In this document: piece after piece, positions 35,543-46,915 of the stretch
How positions within the stretch are numbered: position 1 is the stretch's first letter
How the letters are laid out: the number at the start of each line of letters is the position of its first letter
Source of the DNA: Dactylorhiza incarnata
Taxonomy: Eukaryota > Streptophyta > Magnoliopsida > Asparagales > Orchidaceae
Direction: 5' to 3'
Length of the DNA: 64,000 bases
Assembly (NCBI GenBank): GCA_033032865.1
Contig: JAWHQI010000148.1
Location: 5,661,501 to 5,725,500, forward strand
Program-made: the position numbers and the translations under genes
Notes under the pieces: generated by a model
The model's database searches: none
The model's input: only the letters and a program-made list of their open reading frames with translations
What the model was told of the DNA's origin: nothing

Positions 35543-36627
35543 TGTTGGATCGATTGGCGCCCTTAGAGAGTGGGGGGGGGGTGAATAAGGGAATAACTTT
35601 CTTTTTAAATGTTTAGACGATTTACTAAATTGTTTAAAGTAAATTAGAACGAGATAACAATTTAGCTTAAAGGAAGAAACAATTGTAATTTGCAATTTTA
35701 TAGTTTATGCCAAATGAAAGAAATCAAGTAAACACAAATGGAGACATGATTATATTATATAAAAAGGTGTTTACATAAATTTTATTTCAATATCGCTAGA
35801 AATCGGTGGCGTACAAAGTAAAACAAATTTTCCTTTTCTATACTGACTTGTATCCCCACAAACCGGTTGGCTTTAGCCAATCCTTCCCCGGATATGGCCT
35901 CAAGCCGCTCTTGCCAATCCTTTCCCGGATATAGCCTCGAGCACCCCCTAGATCTAATCTCCTAGACCTAGTCGCCAACTCACATGGCGAATTACCCCAT
36001 AAGCCGCGTAAGGACCTAGTCGCCAACACAAGGCGAATTCTACTACAAAAATTACAATAATGAAATAAATCAAATATCAAGAACTCCCTCTATCAGATTT
36101 CTGAAGTTAAGGATGAAGGATCGCTGTAGCACAAGCGAGGTTGAAGCGATCGTTCTTCGGATGCAGCGTGGGCCTTCCTTCTCCAGTAATCTTCTTTGGC
36201 GTTGAGTGGGAGATGAGCTTTCGGCAGAGTAACAGCTCTGAAAATTAGGCACAATTAATGTCTCTCTAACCAAAATGAGAGAGAGCCAATCAATTTATAG
36301 AACTTGAAGATAGCGCCTGCGGTAGCTCCTAGCGCCTGCGGTAGAGTTCGTGTGGAGCGGTTGCGAAACCATCGGCGGCGTGGCGCTGTGCACGAACTTG
36401 AGCTAGCGCCAAGCGGTAGCGATAGCGCTGGCGGCAGCGCTAGCACGTGCGTTAACTTCTAACGCTGGCGTTAGTGCATTCTTCCAGATGTTTGAATTCA
36501 GCTGCTTTCTACCTGTGGAGTATTGCACCTATAGTTCCTGCACTCTATAAACATACGACAAGCAAGATCAAATACAATTTGGGATTTGTTATTCTCAAAC
36601 AAAGGGATGTGACACACATGTCCAACA
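35543..36627 (-). mobile_element. COP-H 3' LTR
   Basis: 1085 bp. TATA box TTCTATAAATTG (minus, about 36292-36304) with the GCGCTAGCGCTACCGC-type array immediately upstream (about 36308-36480). The polypurine tract AAAAGTGGGAGAT (minus) abuts at 36628. Confidence 0.88.
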
Positions 36628-38462
36628 ATCTCCCACTTTTGATAATAACAAATCCTCTTAGCAAGAAATAAACATTAGTGTTTATAGTATATGATAAGCA
36701 TGATAAATAGTGCAACTATAGAATATGATAAGCATGATAAATGTGCATACTCCCCCTATCTTAATGCTCCCCCTACATAAATGCAAATTATGTTTTACTA
36801 CCCCTAAATGATAGATTACATGAATTATTCTCCCCGTAATCTTCTATATTTCTCCTATATAGATTTCTTCAATCAATCTCCCCCTTTTGGTATTATCAAA
36901 AGAAGGTAGGGTGAGGGTAGTAAGGAGGCATTCTTTAGGCTAGTTATAAATCATGATCGAGCTTTTGTAATATATGAAATGATAAAAAATTTAAGCATAA
37001 TATTGAAGAGATTTCAAATAAATAGATAAGAGTTTTAAGCAAGCGGAAAATTATAAGAAACATCTTTTTGTAAGAAAAAAAATCATAAGTATAAATTTTT
37101 GGGGTTTAAGTTCAAAATGTTAGATGTTGTAACCTTTTGGAAATCTCATAGTTTTACATAAAGATACCAAGCATGAGATGAACATATTAAAAAGGGAATA
37201 TACTACAATGTTACTTAAATTTAAGTTCAAGAAATACCAAAACATTGTAGAGATCATGCTAGGTTATCTAGTGCATTTTTTATATAAAGATTATTGATAA
37301 AGCATTAGAATCCAATACTCATGAGAAGAAGTGTTATGAAAGATATTGATGTGCACAAAAGTGTATTTTGGGCAATGTTAACAATTGATTTAATTCACAA
37401 AATACAAGACATATGTAGAGTAAAGTGCACAATAAAACACAAGTAAATTAACTTTCACACACTTTAATGCACACTATTTTATAAAAAGTGGTGTATTAAT
37501 CAAGGGTTGCACAAGACACTTTACTATTCTATCCAAGGTTCTCAACCTCACAATGCTTATGAAGACTTATCAGGAGGTTCAAGTAGTGCTTGGTGGAGTT
37601 ATATTTGTCCATATATATAATTTTTTGTTCACATATGTGAGACAACATTCTCCGAATACACTTGTTTTGCAAACCCAAAAATTTTAAACTTAACCACTTT
37701 TCTAAATTTCACAAGTGCAATTCAAATGTAGTGTAGGTAATAAACTTACGCAAGTTTTAATTCATTGTACAAATACTATACACAAGCAAGCATTTTTAGA
37801 TTTAAACACACATGTTGATTACCAAAATAAGTGAGTAAAAGGTATCATTATCAATCATAATACATTTACCCATACTTAGAGACATGCTAAGCTTGGTTCT
37901 ACACATAGTTTTCAATACAATTGATGCACTTTAAATAGATATATCAAAGCATTATAAACAAAACAATGTTCATAGTGATTTGAAGGAATAAATTTTAACA
38001 TTGTAAATAATTCTAAATAATAGAATTCATTTATGCTTGATATTAGCAATAAAGTTCATACAGTTTTTTTGTTGTTTTGAAAATTTTTAATGAAATAAAA
38101 ACAGAAAAATCACAAATACATATTTTTGTATTTTTGAATTTTGAATTTTTGTAGTTGATTTTTCATAATATAAATAAAACAAAAATAAAATAGTTAGAAA
38201 CACAAAAACAAATTAGTACATATAAACAAACATATTTTTAAGGATTTTTAGAAATTTTGAAAATCACAAAATTCAAACATTCAATCTAGCACCGGCGCTA
38301 GCGCTAGCACGGGAAACAGTGAGTGAAATGTTGAAGAATTTAAAATTCTGTTTTTTGATATTGATTAGGGGTCTTAAGAGTAGTCTTATGCAGAAATTTA
38401 GTAATTTTCAGAGATGTTTTGATTTCTCAAATTGCATAAAACATTAGCGTTTTACATGTTAT
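36628..38462 (-). other. COP-H 3' untranslated region
   Basis: 1.8 kb, AT-rich. SIRE elements can carry an envelope-like gene after pol; I see none here. The palindrome partner of its right-hand part is at 62984-64000. Confidence 0.7.
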
Positions 38463-41400
38463 TCATCCTAAGATGTCTAAGACTCCTAATTCCAACCTTA
38501 ACATTTGAAACCTTACATCGGGAAGAGGTTTAGTGAATATATCAGTGAATATATGTTTAGATCTAGAATGGTGTACCGAATTATTTGTGAGATCAATGAC
38601 ACTTTTGTTGTCACATTTTAATTCAATAAGTTTTAGATGAAAACCAAAGTCCTCTAAAGTTTGGCTCATCCATAGTGCTTGTGCACAACAACTCCCTAAT
38701 GCAATGTATTCGGCCTCCGTGGCGGAGAGTGCAACCGAATTTTGTTTCCTACTAGACCATGCAACTAATGAAGGTCCTAGAAAATGATAAGTACCACTAG
38801 TGCTTTTTCTATCAAGTGAACAACCAGCGTAGTCCAAATCGGAGTTGTCGTGAAGTGTAAATGAATTATTGTGCGGTTACCATAATCCTAATCTAGAAGA
38901 CCCAATGAGATATCTAAAAATTCGTTTTACCACTTTCAAATGAGATTCTTTTGGATTGGCTTGAAATCGAGCACATAAGCATACGACAAACATAATACCG
39001 GGTCTAGTTGCAATTAGATAAAGTAGAGATCATATCATACCTCCATATAAAGTTTGATCTATAGAAATTCCTGATTCATCTTTTCCCAATTTTAGTGATG
39101 CACTCATTGGTATAGAAGCATGTTTAAGGTTTTCAAATCCAAAACGTTTAAGCATATCATGGACATATTTAGTTTGGCATACAAAGATACCATCAATTCT
39201 TTGTGATATTTGAAAACCAAGGAAATAAGAAAGTTCTCCTACAAGACTCATTTCAAATTCATTTTTCATCACTAAAATAACTTCTTTACACATCCCTTCA
39301 TTAGTAGATCCAAAAATAATATCATCAACATATATTTGTAAAATAATCATATCATCATTGTTGTGCTTAATGAAGAGAGTATTATCCGCACTTCCCATAA
39401 TATAACCGTGCTTAATAAAAATGATGTAAGTTTTTCATACCATGCACGGGGCGCTTGTTTTAAACCATAAAGCGCTTTCTCTAGTTTATAAACATGATTT
39501 AGAAAATTTTCACTAATAAAACCGGGGGGGGGGGGGGGGGGGGGGGTTGATCAACATAAACTTCTTCTTTTACAAACCCGTTTAGAAAAGCACATTTCAC
39601 ATCCATTTGAAATAGTTTTATTCTTTTAAGGCTTGCAAATGCTAGAAAAATTCTAATAGACTCTAATCTTGCAACGGGTGCAAAAGATTCATCAAAATCT
39701 ATCCCCTCGATTTGAGAATATCCTTGTGCTACTAATCGTGCTTTATTTCTAGAGATTCTTGACTCACCATCTAATTTATTTTTAAAAATCCATTTTACAC
39801 CTACAACCGGGTGATTAGATGGTCTTTCAACTAATTTCCAAACATTATGTCGCTCAAATTGGTCTAACTCTTCATTCATAGCGAAATACCAAAATTCATC
39901 ATTTAAAGCAGTAGAAACGGTTTTTGGTTCTATTTCGGAAATAAAACAAATATTTGAAAAAGATTCATGAAGAGAAGTGCGAGTTCTTACCCCGATGGAT
40001 GGTTCACCAATTATCAATTCCTGTGGATGATCCTTTGTGAATTTTAAGGCACTTGGAGGTACATATTCATCTTCCTTGGCCTCCTCTTCTTCTTCTTTGG
40101 AAGGTTTTTTGTCACCATGCTCCAAAGGTGGTAATAGATAATCCTCGTTGCCTGCGGAAAGTTTTTCTACACAAGGAACAAACACATCAAATTTTACATT
40201 TATTGACTCTTCAACTCTACTAGTTCTTTTATTAAAAATTCTATAATCTTTACTAGTTTAAGAGTACCCAAGAAAAGTTCCTTCATCACATTTTTCATCA
40301 AACTTTCCCAAGCTATCTTTTGTATTCAAAATAAAAAATTTACAACCAAAAACTTTGAAATAAGATACATTAGGCTTCTTTTGAAAATAGAGTTCATATG
40401 GTGTGAGATTAAGAGATGGGCGAAGCATGATTCTATTCATAACATAACATGATGTATTTACGGTTTCGGCCCAAAAGGACTTAGGTAATTTATATTCACA
40501 TAACATAGTGCGTGCCAGTTCTTGAAGTGTCCTATTCTTTCTTTCTACGTCATTTTGTTGTGGTGTGCGTGGTGCAAAAAACTCATGTTTAATGCCTAAC
40601 ATATCACAAAATGTTGTAAATTTTTCATTTTCAAATTCTCATCCATGATCCGAGCGAATGCATTTAATTTTTAAATCACTTTCATTTTGAATACGAGTAC
40701 ATAATTTTGCAAATTCACAAAACGCATCAGATTTAACATAGGCAATCCTCTAATTAAATTACTTTTGGCAAGTTTCACAATGAGCTTTGTGCTAGCATGC
40801 CCTAGTCTTCTATGCCAAAGTTCTAATTCATCATTTTTAGTGATAAAGCATTTTATAGATGATTTAGAAAGATCATGAAAAGAAACTATATAAACATTAT
40901 GTATTCTTGGTGCAGTTAGTAAAATATCTTTTGTAGTAGGATTAGATATTTTGTATAGATTAGTGGAAGATTCAAATAACACATCTAATCCTTTATCACA
41001 TAAATGGCTAATAGAAATTAAGTTGTTTTTAATCCTTTCACATAAAGAACATTAGATATAGTAAAGGATTTGTTACCAACTGTACCAATTCCCATGATCC
41101 TTCCTTTTCCGTTATCACCAAACGTCACGATCCCTCCCTTCTTCTTTTCTAGGCTAAGGAACTTTGCTTTATTGCCCTTCATGTGCTTGGAGCATCCAGA
41201 ATCCAAGTACCACACGTCTTCATTGTCCTTAGCCTGCCTGCACATCTAGAAAGAAGATGAGAGTAAAGATCCGGATACCCAAGTGGAACCACCCATAGAA
41301 TAAGTGGAAGCCTTAGGTACCCAGATTTGATTTAAAGTATTTTGTTTTATTTTCCTGCAAGAACTAGATGTGTGACCTAACATATAACAGTTTGCACACG

Positions 41401-43170
41401 AAATAAAGGGGGTTGAGACCCTTTTATGGAATATTTTCTTGTTGGAAGAAATTGGATTTACAGAAGAAAAACATTTTGAGAAAGAAAATTCAGGCTTCTT
41501 GTAAGAGGTGCTAGCGCCGGGCGGTAGCCCTCGCCTCGATATCCGAGCCCAAATTTTCCAGAACCATGACACTGGTTCCCTAAAATCATTTCTAGTGATT
41601 TTTGGCCTATTCCAAATTTTTTAAAGGCCATGGTGAGATCATGAACTTGTGCTTTAAGTGAAAAATTTTCTATCACAAGCATGACACACCTATTTTCAAA
41701 ACCTTTTTTAATTATTTTTGATTTGCAAAAGAGAGGCTTCTAATTTCCTTTCTAATTCCCCCTTCTCTTTTTTAAGAGTTTTGGCATGAGAGAGGGCTTT
41801 AGAAAGTGACTCTTCAATATCTTTTGCCTATTTAGTGGAGTGATCACACTCTTGGCAAGAGACCTTTCTCTTTTCTAAAACAATTAATTTTTTGGAAAGC
41901 TTTTGATTTTCTTTCATAAGAGATTCATTTTCACGATTCAATAAAATACAATCTTTCATATTTTTATCAAAATCTTTGAAAGTTTCAAGGAATTCATTAA
42001 AGAGTTCATCATAAGTGGGAGGAGTTACCTCAATGTCGCTAAGAACACTAGTGTCATCGCCGTCGTTTCCATGTCCCATGAGGCACATGTTTGCTTCCTC
42101 ATCTTCGCTTGATGAAGAACCGCTTGATTCTTCGGAGGAGGAGGAGTCATCCCATGTTCTAGCTTTTAGCACCTTCCTCTTCTCCTTCCCTTTGTGCCAT
42201 TTTTCCTTCTTCTACTTCAAGAACTTTGGGCATTGTCTCTGAATGTGCCCGGTCTTCCTACAATGAAAGCATTTCGGTGGAGGTCTTTCTTCTTCATCGT
42301 TGATCTCCTTTTCCTTCTTTGAGGATGACCCTTTCCATCTTGCATCCTTTTGGATAAATTTCCGGAAAGTGTTTGTCCTTTCTGAATTTCGCATGAACTT
42401 TCGGAAGTTCTTCACCAAAAGGCTTTCTTCATCTTCATCCTCATCCTCTTGGCACTCCTTCTTTGATTTTAATGCCAACGCCTTCTTCTTTGGCTCCTTG
42501 TTGTATTCATCATGTTGGATTTTGAGTTCTACCTCATGGGTTTTGAGATTCCCAATGAGGCTCTCAACTTGGAGCTTCCTTAGATTGTGCGATTCTGAAA
42601 TGGCCGTCATCTTCGGGTTGAATTTTGGTGGAAGGGAACGAAGGATCTTTCGGACTATGTCGCCTTTGGAGATGGTCTTTCCAAGAGCTTTGGAGGCGTT
42701 GACAATCTTGGTGAAGCGCGTGTGCATGGCATCAACATCTTTACTTTCATCCATCCGGAATTTTTCATATTCCGACTCAAGTTGGAAAAGCTTTGAATCT
42801 TTAACCTGCGATATACCTTCATGAGTAACTTCCAACTGATTACAAATTTCATATGCAGTAGTACATGCGGAAATTCTAATAAATTCATTTCTATCTAACG
42901 CACAAAATAAAGCATTCATGGCCTTGGCGTTATTTTCGCATTTAAGTTTATCTTTATCATCCCATTTGTCCTTATATTTTTCTAAAGTTACCTCTCCAAC
43001 TATAAATGTAGGAGGAGAGTATTCCTCTTCAACCATATTCCAAACCTCAATATCTAAGGTCATAAGAAAACAATGCATCCTATTTTCCAATAATTATTAT
43101 CTGACCCAGTAAATAGAGGTGGTCAACTAATTCCCTGACCCTCGGAAAAAGCGAGATCATAAGATGCCAT
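38463..43170 (-). pseudogene. COP-H gag-pol (left arm), broken
   Basis: In reading order: gag from 43170 with a stop 15 codons in (TGA, shared with the right arm); zinc knuckle CFHCRKTGHIQRQC (about 42220-42265); acidic linker; protease DSGCSKHM near 41190; pre-integrase HRRLGHAS near 40815; integrase, which has lost about 220 bp (near 40742) covering the first catalytic Asp region; C-terminal integrase segment 40602-40258; RT 40185-39030 with [11 protein letters not shown] and YVDD near 39320; RNase H 38837-38463 (DYAGCSLDRKSTSGT, SATEAEYIALGSC). A poly-G run expands the QPPGF motif and shifts the frame. Several stops. Non-functional. Confidence 0.9.
39524..39546. repeat. Poly-G run (23 G) in COP-H RT
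   Basis: Lies in the codons for the usual VYVxQPPGF motif of copia RT; the right arm has only 12 C at the same place (61911-61922). It shifts the frame. Length may be affected by sequencing. Confidence 0.9.
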
Positions 43171-43201
43171 TATTCCTGGTTTTTAAACCGTTTGGAATAA
43201 C

Positions 43202-43219
43202 CTGCGCTTTGATACCACT
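43202..43219 (-). other. Primer-binding site of COP-H
   Basis: Minus strand AGTGGTATCAAAGCGCAG directly after the 5' LTR; the TGGTATC core is the initiator-tRNA-Met type of Ty1/copia. Confidence 0.87.
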
Positions 43220-44318
43220 TGATGGATCGATTGGCGCCCTTAGGGGGGGGGGTGAATAAGGGAATAACTTTCTTTTTAAAATTTTAGACGATTTACTAAA
43301 TTATTTAAAGTAAATTAGAACGAGATAACAATTTAGCTTAAAGGAAGAAACAATTGTAATTTGCAATTTTATAGTTTATGCCAAATGAAAGAAATCAAGT
43401 AAACACAAATGGAGACATGATTATATTATACAAAAAGGTGTTTACATAAATTTGATTTCAATATCGCTAGAAATCGGAGGCGTACAAAGTAAAACAAATT
43501 TTCCTTTTCTATACCGACTTGTATCCCCGCAAACTGGTTGGCTTTAGCCAATCCTTCCCCAGTTATGGCCTCAAGCTGCTCTATCCAATCCTTCCCTGGA
43601 TATAGCCTTGAGCACCCCCTTGATCTAATCTCCTAGACCTAGTCGCCAACTCACGCAGCGAATTACCCCCTAAGTCGCGCAAGGACCTAGTCGCCAACAC
43701 AAGGCGAATTCTACTACAAAAATTACAATAATGAAATAAAGCAAATATCAAGAACTCCCTCTATAAGATTTCTGAAGTTGAGGATGAAGGATCGTTGTAG
43801 CACAAGCGAGGTTCAAGCGATCGTTCTTCGGATGCAGCCTGGGGCCTTCCTTCTCCAGTAATCTTCTTTGGCTTTGAGTGGGAGATGAGCTTTCGGTAGA
43901 GTAACAACTCTGAAAATTTGGCACAATTAATGTCTCTGGAAGCTCTAACCGAAACAAAAGAGAGCTCATCAATTTATAGAACTTGAAGGTAGCGCCTGCG
44001 GTAGCTCCTAGCGCCTACGGTAGCATTCGTGTGGAGGGGTTGCAAAACCGTCGGCGGTATGGCGCAGTGCACGAACTTGAGCTAGCGCCAGGTGGTAGCG
44101 CTAGCGCTGGCGGTAGCGCTGGCGGTAGCGCTAGCGCCTGCGTTAACCACTAACACTGGCGTTAGTGCATTCTTCCAGATGTTTGAATTCAGCTGCTTTC
44201 TACCTGTGGAGTATTGCACATATAGTTCCTGCACACTATAAACACACGACAAGCAAGATCAAATACAATTTGGGATTTGTTATTCTCAAACAAAGGGATG
44301 TGACACACATGTCCAATA
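43220..44318 (-). mobile_element. COP-H 5' LTR (left arm)
   Basis: 1099 bp. Starts …TTGGACATGTG (minus) and ends CGATCCATCA. The AGCGCTAGCGCT-type array (about 44000-44165, perfect palindrome at 44097-44108) lies upstream of its TATA box (near 43970-43980). It contains a run of ten G near 43244, and ATH-type modules are absent. Confidence 0.88.
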
Positions 44319-45226
44319 AGGAGGTCCTGCCTCGGGAGGATGAGGAGGAAAGGTGCGAGGATAAGGTCGATTTGGGGACCCGAGGAGGGATCAGAGTGAT
44401 CCACGAGGGTGTAGGGGTTGAGGCAACCCGCAAGGTGAGCCTCCATACCATCTACCGTCGGAGCGTTGCTTCGACATCCACGACCCCACCCCCGGCAGAA
44501 AAAATTACTTTCTCTCAGAGGGACTTGTCGGGTCATGAGGACCCTTTCTGTGATGTGTTGGTCATCCAGACCGCCTTCGAGAACTTCACGGTGTCCCGGA
44601 TCCTCAAGGATAATGGAAGCTACGTCAACGTCATCTTCAAGAGGGCGTTCGATGAGATGAAGGTGGAGACCAAGAGGGTGTTAGCCTCGGATGGCCCGTT
44701 GTTCAAATTCTCCGGAGAGAGGAAGGAGGTAGAGGGGGGAGTGGGGCTCCATGTTGTCCTGGGCGGGCAATCTCGGAATTGCTACTTTGTCATAGTGGAT
44801 GCCCCCAGCAGCTACAGTGTCATCTTTGGATGGCCGTTTATCAATGCTTTCCACTGCGTCCCCTCCACCTTCCACCAGTGTCTCAAGTTCAACTCGGGAG
44901 GAGTCTAGGTTCGGGTAAGGGGGGACTCGAAGGTAGCAAGGTAGTGCTACGTTACGGCAGTAAACACCATCTCTGGATAGCTGAAGCTGAGAAATGGGAT
45001 CAGGAGGTGGGGGAGCCTGCGGGTCTCAGAGATGAAGCAGAGGAGAAGAAGGAAGAGGTAGAGGGTCAGGCCCAGGATGGAAGGACGAAAACGATGATGG
45101 TGATCAGAGAAGAAGGAAGGGAGGAGGAGGCCGAAGTGTTCGCTAGTGGCGAGGGGAAGGAAGGAGATTGGGGAGAGCAGTCCTGGCTGGAAGCCGTGGG
45201 GCAGGTCGTGGAGCTCGAGGACATCA
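44319..45226 (+). pseudogene. TAT-J gag end and protease (left arm)
   Basis: Continues TAT-J after COP-H. About 44319-44910 translates as a Tat protease region: ITFSQRDLSGHEDPFCDVLVIQ, ILKDNGSYVNVIF (active site in the Tat DNGS form), then FGWPFINAFHCVPSTFHQCLKF. A stop follows at 44906. 44910-45226 encodes an acidic Glu-rich linker (EEAEVFASGEGKEGDWG) up to the ATH-K target duplication (CATCA, 45222-45226). Confidence 0.82.
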
Positions 45227-46910
45227 TGAAGAGTAGTTTTTTAGCCTAATAATATTATAGCATTTAGGCCAATAATAATATAAATTTATAAATAATATGT
45301 CTATTTTAACTAAATAATCATTTTTATTTACAATTGTTCACTAACTTAAGTTTGTTTTATGTTTTTCAGGATTTCTAGAGTTTTTGCCCAAAAATGCAAG
45401 TACGCCCTTAGTCACGTACGTGACCAAGGGCGTGTCAACATAAAACTATTTCCAAACCTGCTTCCGACATTCCGGGAGCATTCCGTGAAGAATTCGCCAA
45501 GTACACGCCCCAGGTCACAGGCGTGACCCAATGTCACGGCCGCGACCCGCTGAGACGAATCAGCCCGCTGAGACGAGTCAACCCACTGAGATCAAGCCTT
45601 ACACGCCCCAGGTCACGGGCGTGACCACGGGGCGTGACATCCAGTCATGGCCATGACCAGCCATCAGCATCCAGATCGAGCCGAACGCCAATTAAAGTTA
45701 CACGCCCCAGGTCACGGGCGTGACCAGGGGGGTGGCATCCAGTCACGGGCGTGACTCGCCCCACGCGCCTTGCCGCCAAGATTTACCGCGCCAGCGCTGT
45801 TTGAAGATTACACGCCCTTGGTAACGGGCGTGACCAAGGGCGTTACACGCTTGTAACGCCTGCAGTAACTCCAGAACGCACCTCTCCCGCTCCAGCTTTG
45901 ATCATGCCCATTACACGCCCTTGGTCACGGGCGTGACCAAGGGCGTGTAACTCCAACTTTTTCCTATAAAAAGGCAGCTATTCCAGATCTCAAGGCATCC
46001 CTTTTTCCACCCTTCTTGGGTCGAAACTCCTCTCCTCTGCCCCCTTTTGGGCCAGAATTGCTTTTCTTTCATTTCTTGTATTTTCTTATTTCTTAGCATA
46101 GATTTTAATTTCATGTACTTTCATTTTATGCAAATTAGTTTTAGATGTCAATTCATGCAAAGCTTTCAATTTCTTGTACCCTCTTTTGTTGTAATTCAAA
46201 GTTATTTTAATAAAATGTTATTGTCTTATTTCTTTCATCTCTTTTATTTTCATGTCAAGTAGATTTTATTTTAGATCTTGAAAATTGTGAGCTTTGGATG
46301 AAATGAATTCTCTTTATTATTTTCAATCATCCTTTGATTTATTCTTGATTTATATTGATTGCATATGTCTATGTATGACTTCAAATCTATTTTCGTATTC
46401 TAGTTAGCCGAACCAGCTCGTGAATACGAATCTATCGCTCAGGAATAAAAAAGAGTAGAACACAATCCTTGAGAGAGGACGATGTTACCCTTCCAGATTG
46501 GAGTAAAAGCCAATAGTGGGATTCACCTTGTAAAGCAAGTTTAGGTGTTTTGATTATAGAATGAGAGTTCGGTCGATCAACCTAATCATAGTTGGGCGCA
46601 GTCCTCGACCAAGGCGCATTCATAATCCGGGAATCTCCTCGGTCAAGGATCGGATTAGAATTTATCTCTTTTGATTTTCATTTCAAGTGCGCTTTGATCA
46701 AGATTTGTTTTCTTTTGTTTATTTCGCATTTTAGTTCATTTATAAAAATCACTTATAAAATACTATTCGATAAAATAATAGTTTTGTTTTCCCGAAGTAA
46801 AAGTACTCGACAGCCCCGAGTCTAATACGACCTTGGTTTTCTACGAACCTATACTACATTCGATACGGTACACTTGCCGTTGTCGTTTGCGGATATATTT
46901 TTGCGCATCA
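45227..46910 (+). mobile_element. ATH-K solo LTR (left arm)
   Basis: 1684 bp, TGA(T)GAGTAG…GCGCATCA, flanked on both sides by CATCA (45222-45226, 46911-46915) with no internal sequence: a solo LTR left by LTR-LTR recombination. U3 carries ACACGCCC/TCACGGGCGTGAC units (about 45400-45955). The last one (45911-45950) has 19-bp perfect arms around GG and ends 12 bp before the TATA box CCTATAAAAAGG (45963-45974). Confidence 0.93.
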
Positions 46911-46915
46911 CATCA

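Larger units (their letters stand above)
35543..44318 (-). mobile_element. COP-H, SIRE-like Ty1/copia retrotransposon (left arm copy)
   Basis: 8.8 kb, both LTRs present (35543-36627 and 43220-44318), TGTTGGA…TCCAACA ends, target duplication AGGAG (35538-35542 and 44319-44323). The gag-pol frame is heavily disrupted. The SIRE/Maximus assignment rests on the gag start (MASYDLAFFEGRG…PPLFSGSDYNYWK), CFHCRKTGHIQRQCP and DVWYLDSGCSKHMKG. The LTRs differ visibly more than those of ATH-D, so it is older. Confidence 0.9.
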
